A stretch of 36,382 nt of DNA from a virus. The notes under the pieces are model-generated. The model searched no databases. It worked only from the letters and a program-made list of their open reading frames with translations, and had not been told where the DNA came from. Positions 22,706 through 30,287 of this stretch are shown in pieces; positions within the stretch are counted from its first letter, which is position 1; each line of letters opens with the position of its first letter. The translations under genes and the position numbers were made by a program. The stretch spans positions 1-36,382 of IMG/VR virus record IMGVR_UViG_3300026512_000039. One strand, 5' to 3'.

Positions 22706-24025
22706 TTATACGCTATTTCTTAAAGCGTCTAAATAGTAGTTTAACATAGTTTCTTTATTTTGTAAAGCAAAAAATATCACATTATCAATAATTTTTTTAT
22801 TTTCATTCTTAAGTATGTAATAAATTACCGCTTTATCCTGTCCGTATCTGTAAATACGGTCTTGCGATTGCTTAAACTCTTCGTAAGAATATGACAGTGA
22901 GTAATAAATAGCCTTTGTTACGTTTGTAAGTGTTACGCCGTGTCCTATTGTTTTCGGATGCGCTATCAAATACTGTATATTACCGTGTCTAAATTCCGAT
23001 AGCGTCCGTTGACGTTCTTTGTCGGATACTTTACCTGTTATTACGGCACTATTTGGCAATTGTGATAGCTGTTCTGCTTCGTAATCATATTGTATCCAGA
23101 TTATAGATTGTTCGTTGCCTAATATTTCTAACATTTGCTGTAGTGCCTTAAATTTACTATCACCTAAAATAACAGGCTTTCCATTATCATTATAGATAAA
23201 ACCGCTTGTTATTTGTCGCAATTTCATAAGTTTAGTTATGGCTTGCGATGCTGATATTTCGTTGTCATCAATTTCAATCAACATCTTTTTGAGCATATCT
23301 TTATAGTGTTTAGCTTCCGTTTGCGTAAATGAATAATGAATATCTCTGTAGAACTGTCCTTTTAAATCTAAAACATCATCTTTTTTAACAACGCTACTGC
23401 ATTGTTGTAACAATCCTAAAAACTTCTCTCTATCCTTAAGTTTCCATTTCCAACCGTAACGGTCGGTCGGTCTAAACCATTGCTGTCTAAATTTAAACCA
23501 GCTTTTATCTATTTTGTCAGGCATTAACAAACGGATTTGTGGATAATACTCCATTTCTGTGTTTGGTGCGGGTGTTCCAGATAATAAATAAATGTAGGGA
23601 ATATCTATTGCGTTTTTGAGTATGAGTTTTGTTATACTGCTTTTAGGGTTTTTAATCTTTTGGCTTTCGTCCAATATTAGCATTTCCCAATCAACATCAG
23701 TTAAAATCCATTTGTTGCTTAAGAGCGACTCATAATTAATAAGCAAAATATTAGCGTCCGTTACAGTCTTTTTTTTATCGTATTTGTTCTTTATGGTATG
23801 CCAATTAACTATATTTTGCGACAACGTAGGATAAAACTGTTGCGCATCCGTAAGCCAAGCGTCCGTTAGCAATATTTTAGGAGCAACGATAAGCGTTTTG
23901 AGTAGTTTTTGTTTTACGATAGATAAGCCAAGAAGCGTTTTTCCTGTTCCAGTGTCCCAGAAGAACGCCCAGCGACTGTGTCGCTGAGCTAATTCTAAGC
24001 CTTGCTTTTGATGTTTAAGTAACAT
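22706..24025 (-). CDS. SNF2/DEAD-like helicase
   Basis: 439 aa. Superfamily 2 helicase of the phage SNF2 type: Walker A FFWDTGTGKTLLGLS (about residues 21-35), motif Ia TLIVAPKILL, Walker B LILDESQKIKNP (DESQ at 119-122), motif III LLSGTPAPN, and the C-terminal motifs YLIAHPKTIGHGVTLTNVTK and QSQDRIYRYGQDK (motif VI arginines). It translocates on DNA using ATP; phages carry it next to VRR-NUC, primase and annealase genes for replication or recombination. Its ATG overlaps the upstream gene's stop. Short for a SNF2 protein: only the two helicase lobes, with no accessory domain. Confidence 0.93.
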   Translation of the reverse strand: MLLKHQKQGLELAQRHSRWAFFWDTGTGKTLLGLSIVKQKLLKTLIVAPKILLTDAWLTDAQQFYPTLSQNIVNWHTIKNKYDKKKTVTDANILLINYESLLSNKWILTDVDWEMLILDESQKIKNPKSSITKLILKNAIDIPYIYLLSGTPAPNTEMEYYPQIRLLMPDKIDKSWFKFRQQWFRPTDRYGWKWKLKDREKFLGLLQQCSSVVKKDDVLDLKGQFYRDIHYSFTQTEAKHYKDMLKKMLIEIDDNEISASQAITKLMKLRQITSGFIYNDNGKPVILGDSKFKALQQMLEILGNEQSIIWIQYDYEAEQLSQLPNSAVITGKVSDKERQRTLSEFRHGNIQYLIAHPKTIGHGVTLTNVTKAIYYSLSYSYEEFKQSQDRIYRYGQDKAVIYYILKNENKKIIDNVIFFALQNKETMLNYYLDALRNSV

Positions 24026-24405
24026 TAAACCTCCTTAAAAACTTTCTTAAGCTCTTTTAATTTCTCAACGCTTTTTTTAGTTTTTTCTCTTATAACTATT
24101 TGATTATTGATAAAATGTTCTAACCCTTCTAAATATTTAGGCATTCTGTTAATTTTGAAATACGATTGACCTATTTCTTTCCATTTATTGCAATAAGGGT
24201 CAAGCTTTACTAAAGAAGGATTTTCCCCATCAGATTTAAAATAAATTTCAGCAACAACATTCCCTAAATCGTCATTCTCATCATAAAGATGTATACCTTT
24301 TTTACCTGTAAGTTCGCAAAGTTTTTGGCAAACCTCAAAAAAGTCTTTTTTTGTAATTTCCTCATTTTCCCTTTCCCAATCGATTAAATCCAATAACCTT
24401 TTCAT
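24025..24405 (-). CDS. Hypothetical early protein, 126 aa
   Basis: Start placed at the ATG at 24405, 5 nt after GGAGG (24411-24415); an in-frame ATG at 24417 has no such site. The sequence is MKRLLDLIDWERENEEITKK, then a mixed alpha/beta body (KGIHLYDENDDLGNVVAEIY, then SLVKLDPYCNKWKEIGQSYF) and a basic helix at the end. Not recognised. It precedes the SNF2 helicase gene and overlaps it by one base, so it is co-translated. No membrane segment, no metal-binding cluster. Confidence 0.6.
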   Translation of the reverse strand: MKRLLDLIDWERENEEITKKDFFEVCQKLCELTGKKGIHLYDENDDLGNVVAEIYFKSDGENPSLVKLDPYCNKWKEIGQSYFKINRMPKYLEGLEHFINNQIVIREKTKKSVEKLKELKKVFKEV

Positions 24406-24425
24406 AACAGCCTCCATTTTAAAAT

Positions 24426-24632
24426 TTAAACGTTTTCAATTATTTCTTTGTATTCGTCAATCATAATGTTATTAAATTTTCTATTTAACATTAAGTAAAC
24501 TTCAAGCGTTAGTCCTCTTACATTGTTAGGATGTCCAATATCCTCTAAAATAAATTTTTTAAATCGTTTCACATCATTTGCCTTCTTGTAATGCCTCACA
24601 CATTCAATCACTTTTTTAATTTTTATTTGCAT
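24426..24632 (-). CDS. Hypothetical early protein, 68 aa
   Basis: Small basic helical protein: MQIKIKKVIECVRHYKKAND, then VKRFKKFILEDIGHPNNVRG and LTLEVYLMLNRKFNNIMIDE. Preceded by AAAGGAGG. The pattern of three short helices resembles small phage proteins of unknown function. It is the second gene of the early operon and so among the first made after infection. Confidence 0.6.
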   Translation of the reverse strand: MQIKIKKVIECVRHYKKANDVKRFKKFILEDIGHPNNVRGLTLEVYLMLNRKFNNIMIDEYKEIIENV

Positions 24633-24663
24633 TTTACGCCTCCTTTAAAAATAATGATAGCAC

Positions 24664-24685
24664 GGTGGAGTTTATTAACCCCACC
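24664..24685 (-). other. Hairpin at the end of the first early gene
   Basis: GGTGG (24664-24668) pairs with CCACC (24681-24685), continued by GTT/AAC across one mismatch, around a 4-nt loop. It covers the stop codon of the 60-aa gene. No run of T follows directly on the minus strand, so it is at most a weak attenuator or an RNA-stability element. Confidence 0.35.
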
Positions 24686-24857
24686 AATAATGAAACTTTT
24701 CAAGAGAATGCTCTATCTCTTTGAGCATTCTTTTAGCTTCGTCCTTTTTTAGGCGCAATGCCTTTGTTGCGCCTGTTTTTTTGATAGTCAGTACATACCA
24801 GCCGTTACCTTTTTCCTCAATCAAAAACTTTTCCGTTTCAAAAACTATTCTTGCCAT
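24675..24857 (-). CDS. Hypothetical early protein, 60 aa, first gene of the leftward operon
   Basis: Small protein starting MARIVFETEKFLIEEKGNGW, then YVLTIKKTGATKALRLKKDE and a helix AKRMLKEIEHSLEKFHYWWG. It looks like a three-stranded sheet plus helix. An AAGGAGG site lies just before the ATG and the gene starts about 25 nt after the predicted transcription start of the promoter at 24888-24916. First-made phage proteins of this size often act on host targets; nothing in the sequence names one. Confidence 0.65.
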   Translation of the reverse strand: MARIVFETEKFLIEEKGNGWYVLTIKKTGATKALRLKKDEAKRMLKEIEHSLEKFHYWWG

Positions 24858-24887
24858 AGCAACCTCCTTCTTTAAATCCTTAATTAT

Positions 24888-24916
24888 AATATAACACTAT
24901 TTATTTAGTTTGTCAA
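24888..24916 (-). promoter_or_regulatory. Leftward early promoter (sigma70 type)
   Basis: On the minus strand TTGACA (plus 24911-24916) is followed after exactly 17 bp by TATATT (plus 24888-24893). It points into the early operon, with the first ATG at 24857. A perfect -35 and near-perfect -10 imply immediate recognition by host RNA polymerase, as expected for early genes. TGCAC/GTGCA boxes begin 30 bp upstream of the -35. Confidence 0.85.
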
Positions 24917-24974
24917 GTGTTTTTTTGTTTTTTTTGAAATTTTTCTGTGCAGGGTATCTTTTTTTAGTTGCACA

Positions 24975-25120
24975 AAAAATAGATAAAGGTTAATAAAATA
25001 AAATATTGTAAAATAAATGAAATGAAGGTTAGTAAAAATGTAAAATAAAAGTAGTTGATATTTGTTAAAATAAAATTAATAAAATAAAAGAATATGAAAT
25101 AAGTTAAATAAATGTTTATT
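24975..25120. other. Very AT-rich stretch between box clusters
   Basis: About 145 bp made almost only of A and T with a few G, with recurring AAAATAAA words. It lies between the first two boxes and the 25125 cluster. An easily melted stretch next to iteron-like boxes is the layout of a replication origin unwinding element; this is inference. Confidence 0.45.
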
Positions 25121-25199
25121 TTTTGTGCAGGCTGTGCAGGGTTGTGCAACCTACCTTGCACATAGAAAAACCGCATAGAGACAAGGAAAATGGGGATTG

Positions 25200-25320
25200 T
25201 GTAAGAAATAGAGAATATATTCCTTTAGTTTGTAGAAAAGAAAAATAGAAATAGTGTATATAGGATAGAATAGAGAGAGGGAAAAAAGAGAGAAAAAAAG
25301 GGAAAAGGTATAGGAAAAAC
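25200..25320. other. Purine-rich tract
   Basis: About 120 bp in which the plus strand is mostly A and G (for example GAATAGAGAGAGGGAAAAAA near 25267-25286, and AAAAAAAGGGAAAAGG), separating the left and right box clusters. No gene is visible. It could matter for DNA structure (triplex, R-loop) or simply be compositional drift in a non-coding region. Confidence 0.4.
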
Positions 25321-25560
25321 CCTGTTTTGCTGCACAAAATACTATATATTGCCAAAAAATCCTATTCTGACGCCGTTTTCGGTGTGTAGTTTTTGTGCAA
25401 CCTACCCTGCACAACCCTGCACACATTGCACAAAATATTGCACACTTTTCATTTTTTGTTGTTTCTATGCCGTTTTTCGCTGTGCAGGGTTTGTGTATAT
25501 TTTGTGCAGTGTTTTGTGCACACCCTGCACACCCTGCACACATTGCACAGCTTGTACATT

Positions 25561-25739
25561 ATCAAACCTTTGTTATACCTATTATTCATTTACCCATATT
25601 ATTTATATCAATATTATTTATGCCAATATCCGATATAATGGTTCTGATAATTTGCATTATGTAAACTTGGGCATTTTGATTGTTAATCAGTTGAAGTGTT
25701 AAATGATATGATTTTGTTACAGAAGTGATTAAAGCATTC
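25561..25739. other. AT-rich spacer without a gene
   Basis: Between the last TGCAC box and the hairpin at 25740. AT-rich with scattered TATAAT-like words (for example GATATAATGG near 25632) but no convincing -35 partner. I see no gene or clear structure. Confidence 0.4.
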
Positions 25740-25766
25740 TTTTTGGGGAGAGGGGATACCCAAAAA
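25740..25766. other. Perfect 8-bp inverted repeat upstream of the late promoter
   Basis: TTTTTGGG (25740-25747) and CCCAAAAA (25759-25766) flank an 11-nt purine-rich loop. GGAGAG at 25747-25752 can alternatively pair with CTCTCC at 25795-25800. It lies 45 bp before the -35 of the terS promoter. It could be an operator, or part of a packaging signal next to terS; no T-run follows the right arm. Confidence 0.5.
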
Positions 25767-25810
25767 TGAGTTGGGAAGGTTTTCTCTTTAATGTCTCTCC
25801 ACTAAATTTT

Positions 25811-25839
25811 TTGACTTTTGCACCAAATTGCTATATAAT
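25811..25839 (+). promoter_or_regulatory. Rightward late/packaging promoter (sigma70 type)
   Basis: TTGACT (25811-25816), 17-bp spacer, TATAAT (25834-25839). The predicted start of transcription, 7 bp after the -10, falls on base 25846, which is the A of the terS ATG. A TGCAC box (25819-25823) lies inside the spacer. Confidence 0.85.
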
Positions 25840-25845
25840 ACTTAT

Positions 25846-26295
25846 ATGAGTAAGTCTAACATTGTTAAACCATCATACGTTACTAAATTACCATCTGATA
25901 TTACAAACGATGATGTTATAGCTTTTATTGAAGACTACAAAGATTGGTTAACTAAAGACAAACACAATGTTTCATACTCATCATTTTGCCGTGAGAAAGG
26001 TATTAAAAACCCTTATAACTTTAAAGACTACCTTATGAAAAATTTCTCGGGGTTAAATAATACAATAGATTTTCAAGCTTTATGGGCTGAGGTTGAAAAG
26101 GTTCGTGAGGATAAGCTCATAGAGCTTGGCATATTTGACAAAGATGTTAATGCTAATTTCTTAATCAACCTTATGAAGTCTCGCTTCGGTTGGCACGATA
26201 ACACTGTTGTTGTCGGTATTTCAATGTCAGATATTATTGAAGCCAAAAAGCAGGCGTTGCAAGCTCAAGACGTAGAGGTTGTCAATGAAGAATAA
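25846..26295 (+). CDS. Terminase small subunit
   Basis: 149 aa from the ATG at 25846; an in-frame TTG at 25828 overlaps the promoter and is rejected. Central and C-terminal parts have the TerS pattern: DVIAFIEDYKDWLTKDK, a helix-turn-helix-like KHNVSYSSFCREKGI, KDYLMKNFSGLNN, and FLINLMKSRFGWHDN, the common ending seen before TerL genes. It recognises phage DNA for packaging and regulates TerL. There is no Shine-Dalgarno sequence and the predicted transcript starts at the ATG. It is followed immediately by terL, which starts inside its last codons. Confidence 0.82.
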   Translation: MSKSNIVKPSYVTKLPSDITNDDVIAFIEDYKDWLTKDKHNVSYSSFCREKGIKNPYNFKDYLMKNFSGLNNTIDFQALWAEVEKVREDKLIELGIFDKDVNANFLINLMKSRFGWHDNTVVVGISMSDIIEAKKQALQAQDVEVVNEE

Positions 26296-27706
26296 GCAAG
26301 AGATAGTTGAGCTTTACCAAAATGCCTCAAAATCGCTTGTCAGCTTTTTGTCGGCGTTTGTTATTACCGACCCTGTCAAGCCAGCGAAATTCCACTATTG
26401 GTTATCTGATTTATTATTAAACAGTTCAGAGAATATAGCTGTAGAAGGTTTCAGAGAAAGTGCAAAGACGAGTTATGTTGTTTACGGTTTACCGCTTTAT
26501 TATTTAACATTTCCTAATTATAATCGTTCATATATTGTAATGTTAAAAGATAATGACGATAGTGCAAAACAAAAGCTTAAAGATATTAGGGATATGTATC
26601 TCAATAATAAGTTGATGTCAGCTAATGTTCAGAAGGTGTATGCTCAGGGTGATGTGTTCGATGTATTAACTAAAGAAGGTGTGAGGGTTCGTATAGAAGC
26701 TTATGGTAAAGGAACAAGCATTAGGGGTTTAACTTGGATGAACAGGCGTCCTGATATAGTTATTATGGATGACGTTCAGACGGTTGATGATGTTAGGTCT
26801 GATACATTAAGCGATAGAGATTGGAACTGGTTTTTATCCGATGTTTATATGTTATCTAAACAATCAAGAGTGTTTATGATAGGTAATAACTTGGGTGATA
26901 GATGTATTATTGAGCGTTTGGGTAAAGTTGGTAGAGACTTCGGGTTTAAGTTTTATCGTATACCTGCTATAAAAGATGGTAGGGCTGTGTGGCCTGAGAA
27001 GTTTACTGTTGACTATTTAATGAAAGAAAAAGAAGCATATAATAAAGCTGGTAAAATTGATATATGGTTAAGAGAGCGTATGTGTCAGTCGGTAGCGGAA
27101 GAGTTGCAAGTGTTTAAGAAATCATATTTTAATTATTATATGAAATTGCCAGAAGGTAAGTATAACTACTATACAGCGGTGGATTTGGCAATATCGGAAA
27201 AAGAAAGTGCTGACTATACGGTTGTTGTTACGATAGCGGTTTCGGAACAGAATATAAGGTTTATAGAGAGACTTGACTACTTTAGGACGAGTGATTTAGA
27301 TGTTACGATGAATAAAATATTTGAGCATGTTAGACAGTTTAGACCGCAACGAGTAGCTGTTGAAAAGGTTGCGTTTCAAGCGGCTATGGAGAAAATGCTA
27401 AAGAAAAAGATGTTAGATGAGAATATGTTTTTCACACTTGAGATGGTTCAACCAAAAGGCTCAAAAGAAATGCGTATATATTCGGGTTTACAACCGCTTT
27501 ATGCGGCGGGGGCTATATTCCATAAACAAGGGGCTGATTATTTATCGGAATTGGAAAATGAGTTGTTAATGTTTACTAAAGAGGGTGCGAAATCTGAGCA
27601 CGACGATTTAATGGACGCATTGCAAATGGTTAATGCTATAGCTAATGTTCCTGTTGGTGGGTTTCGCAAAACTCATAATAATATTCAAAGAAAGGCGGTG
27701 ATGTAA
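26285..27706 (+). CDS. Terminase large subunit
   Basis: 473 aa from the ATG at 26285, 6 nt after GAGG; an in-frame TTG at 26279 is less likely. The ATPase has Walker A GFRESAKTS (about residues 55-63), an adenine-binding RSYIVMLKDND strand region, and Walker B DIVIMDDVQ (about residue 160). The RNase H-like nuclease has YTAVDLAISEKESADYTV (first Asp, about residue 298) and KSEHDDLMDALQM (about residues 435-447). This is the packaging motor that cuts concatemers and pumps DNA into proheads through the portal. Its size matches podoviral terminases. The stop codon overlaps the next ATG. Confidence 0.95.
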   Translation: MKNKQEIVELYQNASKSLVSFLSAFVITDPVKPAKFHYWLSDLLLNSSENIAVEGFRESAKTSYVVYGLPLYYLTFPNYNRSYIVMLKDNDDSAKQKLKDIRDMYLNNKLMSANVQKVYAQGDVFDVLTKEGVRVRIEAYGKGTSIRGLTWMNRRPDIVIMDDVQTVDDVRSDTLSDRDWNWFLSDVYMLSKQSRVFMIGNNLGDRCIIERLGKVGRDFGFKFYRIPAIKDGRAVWPEKFTVDYLMKEKEAYNKAGKIDIWLRERMCQSVAEELQVFKKSYFNYYMKLPEGKYNYYTAVDLAISEKESADYTVVVTIAVSEQNIRFIERLDYFRTSDLDVTMNKIFEHVRQFRPQRVAVEKVAFQAAMEKMLKKKMLDENMFFTLEMVQPKGSKEMRIYSGLQPLYAAGAIFHKQGADYLSELENELLMFTKEGAKSEHDDLMDALQMVNAIANVPVGGFRKTHNNIQRKAVM

Positions 27707-28185
27707 TGGCAACACCAAGAAGCACATATTATTTCGGTGGAAGCGAGAGTGTGTCGGTTGCTGGTTCTGGTTCATCTTACAGTAATTATACATCTTCATC
27801 TGTTACAACGAGTACACCTATGTCAACTACTACAAAGGGTTTTATTTATTCACGTTCTCAAATAGATAATACTAAGCCAACAGTATATAACACAAAAATA
27901 GATGCTACGTATAATGTTTATAGTGGTGGTGGTAATAGCGGTTTAGGTTTTGGTTTTGGTGGTGGAGGAGGAACAAGAACAATAGTTAAAGTTATTAAAG
28001 TTAAACCTGAAGTTAAAAAACATTATACAGATGGTAGTTTGTTAAAAAAATTACCCAAACCGACAAAGACTGAATATGTTGGTTTAAAAGGTGATAAAGA
28101 TATGTTTGGTTGGTCATTATTGGGTAATTGGTTGGATTGGTTAGAGAAACACAAGACAACAATAACTAAACAATATGTGTTATAG
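27706..28185 (+). CDS. Low-complexity protein between terminase and portal
   Basis: 159 aa, not recognised. Residues about 8-50 are Ser/Thr/Tyr-rich, about 73-90 Gly-rich (a GGGNSGLGFGFGGGGG-type run), followed by a basic stretch VKVIKVKPEVKKHY, then LLKKLPKPTK and FGWSLLGNWLDWLEKH. The KKLPxP motif recurs in the next gene. The ATG overlaps the terL stop (TAATG). Location among head genes suggests a capsid-associated, decoration or assembly protein; there is no direct evidence. Confidence 0.55.
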   Translation: MATPRSTYYFGGSESVSVAGSGSSYSNYTSSSVTTSTPMSTTTKGFIYSRSQIDNTKPTVYNTKIDATYNVYSGGGNSGLGFGFGGGGGTRTIVKVIKVKPEVKKHYTDGSLLKKLPKPTKTEYVGLKGDKDMFGWSLLGNWLDWLEKHKTTITKQYVL

Positions 28186-28194
28186 GAGGTTAAA

Positions 28195-28671
28195 ATGAGT
28201 TGTCCTTTTAATAGAGATGTATATATTGGAGACCCATTTTTAGATTGGTTAGGTTCAACAACAGGTAAACCGTTAAGTTATTATGAAGGTAGATATAAAA
28301 AGAAAAAAACAGAAACAACAAATACTACATCAAAGCCTGAAGGTGTTACAGTTTCAACAAATGATACATCAGGTAGTTGGGGTTTTACTTCACAAGGTGC
28401 AAATATAAATTATAGTAATACTGCAAATAATAATGTGTCAAATAATAATTATAGTATGTTTAGAAGTAGAAATGCTAATACTAATACTAATATCAATAAT
28501 AAAGGTTCACTAACACATAATGTTTTTAAGAGTGGATATAAGAAATTACCTTTGCCAAATTATAATATGAAAAAATTACCATTACCAAATTATAATATGA
28601 AAAGATTACCATTACCAAATTATAATATGAAAAGATTACCTTTGCCATACACTATAGGTGGTAAACAATGA
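28195..28671 (+). CDS. Asn/Thr-rich protein ending in decapeptide repeats
   Basis: 158 aa, not recognised. Starts MSCPFNRDVYIGDPFLDWLG; the middle is Thr/Ser/Asn-rich and probably disordered. The C-terminus is KLPLPNYNMK repeated three full times plus a partial fourth (KLPLPNYNMK, KLPLPNYNMK, RLPLPNYNMK, RLPLPY). The neighbour upstream contains KKLPKP, so the two may be related and bind the same partner. AGGAGG lies 6-7 nt before the ATG; its end overlaps the portal start by 4 nt (ATGA). A head-associated tether is a guess from context. Confidence 0.55.
   Translation: MSCPFNRDVYIGDPFLDWLGSTTGKPLSYYEGRYKKKKTETTNTTSKPEGVTVSTNDTSGSWGFTSQGANINYSNTANNNVSNNNYSMFRSRNANTNTNINNKGSLTHNVFKSGYKKLPLPNYNMKKLPLPNYNMKRLPLPNYNMKRLPLPYTIGGKQ
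28543..28656 (+). repeat. 30-bp coding tandem repeats (3.8 copies)
   Basis: Units at 28543-28572, 28573-28602, 28603-28632 and partial 28633-28656, nearly identical (AAATTACC, then TTGCCAAAT or TACCAAAT, then TATAATATGAAA), encoding the KLPLPNYNMK decapeptides. The high DNA identity suggests recent expansion, and copy number may vary between isolates. Confidence 0.85.
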
Positions 28672-30287
28672 ATAAGATAAATGGAACTCATATAGTTCAA
28701 GAATACGATACGCTTGCGGCTAAACGCTCAACAATGGAAGGTATATGGAATGATGTAGAGAAATATTGTATGGCTGGTGTAAATCCTAACGATAATACAA
28801 CAGCGACTAAAGCATATACACTTAAAAAGGATATTTACAATAATACAGCGTTTCGTTCGTCTGCCATACTTGCGTCGGGTTTATACTCTCATTTAACTAA
28901 TCCAAGCTCTGATTGGTTTATGCTTGCGGCTAATAATGTAAATGAAGATAAAGGTTTTCAAGATTGGTTAAATAGTTTAGATATAGTAACTAAATACGTT
29001 CTATTCAATAGTAACTTTTATACAACAATGGCTATGGTTTATGAGAACTTTGTTCATTATGGTGTAGCATTGTTATATAGTGAATTTGACCCAATGAATG
29101 TTATCAAGTTTAGTTCATATCATCCAAGAAATTTTGTTTTTGATGAAGATGTTTATGGTAAGGTAACTAAAGTTCTTATATTATTTAAACTAACAGCAGA
29201 AGAAGCGGTAGAAAAGTTTGGTAATGCCGTAAGTGATAAGATTAAAAAAGCACTTGAAAGTAACTCTCCAGAGAATAAGAATAAACGGTTTGATTTTATT
29301 TTGTATGCTCATAAAGTGCGTAATAAAGATGGAACGGTTATGACAGAAGATGTGTATGTTGAGAAAGAAAGCAAGAAAATAGTATCTCAACAAATACACA
29401 ATACGCCAGAGTTGCCGTATATAATAGCACGTTGGAGTAAAAAGAATAATTATCTATATGGTTCGTCGCCATCAATGGTGGCATTGCCTGATGTTAAAAC
29501 ATTAAATAGGATAGATAAATCTGTAACTGAAGCATTAGAAGCGGCAGTGCATCCGCCGATGTCATTGCCGTATGATGGTTATATTGAGCCTATTTATTTA
29601 ACGCCTGGTGGTTTAAATTATAGATTAACGTCAGACCCGAAGGATAAGGCAGAGCCATTATATACTGTAGGTGATATATCGGCAGGTATTAAGGCTAAAG
29701 AAGAGGTAACGCAAAATATACAAGAAGCGTATTTTGTAGACTTATTTATGATGTTGCAAGATAATACGATGACAGCAACAGAAGTTATGCAAAGGGCTCA
29801 AGAAAAGATGTTATTGCTTGGGACTGTGGTTGGTAGAATTACGCACGAATTGCTAACGCCGTTAATACGTAGGGTATTGGACATAATGTTTAAGTATGGT
29901 ATAGTTGCCAATCCGTTTAATATAAATCCGTATGGTGCTTTGGATATTCATTATTTATCACCGTTAGCACAAGCACAAAAAGCGGGTAAATTCAATGGTA
30001 TGTTACAAACTATGAATACGGCGTTACAAATAGCACAGCTTAAGCCTGAAATACTTGACAATATAAATACTGATTACTTCATTAGGGAAATAGGTAATTT
30101 ACTATCTGTTCCATCGCCTATGTTTGTTGATATGGATACAGTTAATAATGAGAGAGAGCAAAGAGCTAAAGCTATTGAGCAACAACAAAAAGCTCAAGCA
30201 TTACTTGATAATGCAAAGGCTATCAAACAGTCAAGCGGTGCTCAAAAAGATGTTGCTATGGCTAAAAAGATAGAGCAGGGAGGGTAG
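28668..30287 (+). CDS. Portal / head-tail connector protein
   Basis: 539 aa, the size of T7 gp8-type connectors. Family features: the N-terminal IVQEYDTLAAKRSTMEGIWN region, AFRSSAILASGLYSHLTNPS then SDWFM, a central LPYIIARWSKKNNYLYGSSP, TLNRIDKSVTEALEAAVHPP, the GGLNYR/ISAGIKAKEE region, NTMTATEVMQRAQEKMLLLG, and a Gln-rich C-terminal helix. The dodecameric portal sits at one capsid vertex as the docking site for terminase and tail. It follows the two low-complexity genes and precedes the Bbp19-like and scaffold genes. Confidence 0.94.
   Translation: MNKINGTHIVQEYDTLAAKRSTMEGIWNDVEKYCMAGVNPNDNTTATKAYTLKKDIYNNTAFRSSAILASGLYSHLTNPSSDWFMLAANNVNEDKGFQDWLNSLDIVTKYVLFNSNFYTTMAMVYENFVHYGVALLYSEFDPMNVIKFSSYHPRNFVFDEDVYGKVTKVLILFKLTAEEAVEKFGNAVSDKIKKALESNSPENKNKRFDFILYAHKVRNKDGTVMTEDVYVEKESKKIVSQQIHNTPELPYIIARWSKKNNYLYGSSPSMVALPDVKTLNRIDKSVTEALEAAVHPPMSLPYDGYIEPIYLTPGGLNYRLTSDPKDKAEPLYTVGDISAGIKAKEEVTQNIQEAYFVDLFMMLQDNTMTATEVMQRAQEKMLLLGTVVGRITHELLTPLIRRVLDIMFKYGIVANPFNINPYGALDIHYLSPLAQAQKAGKFNGMLQTMNTALQIAQLKPEILDNINTDYFIREIGNLLSVPSPMFVDMDTVNNEREQRAKAIEQQQKAQALLDNAKAIKQSSGAQKDVAMAKKIEQGG

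Larger units (their letters stand above)
24946..25551. repeat. Cluster of about 18 TGCAC/GTGCA boxes
   Basis: GTGCA starts at 24947, 25125, 25134, 25144, 25395, 25482, 25504 and 25516; TGCAC starts at 24969, 25157, 25331, 25408, 25418, 25427, 25439, 25517, 25526, 25535 and 25544. Extended forms are TGTGCAGGGT and ACCCTGCACA. Within sub-clusters they are spaced 9-10 bp (25125/134/144; 25408/418/427; 25517/526/535/544), about one helical turn. The 16-mer TGTGCAGGGTTGTGCA at 25133-25148 recurs inverted at 25408-25423, so the left and right clusters are arranged as a large inverted repeat. No gene lies here; Cys/His-rich frames across it are produced by the repeats. Confidence 0.88.

Noticed and set aside
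24964-25702. Several overlapping Cys/His-rich open frames on both strands in the control region
   Set aside because: They arise from the repeated TGCAC boxes and AT-rich sequence, lack ribosome-binding sites, overlap each other in several frames, and look like no protein family.
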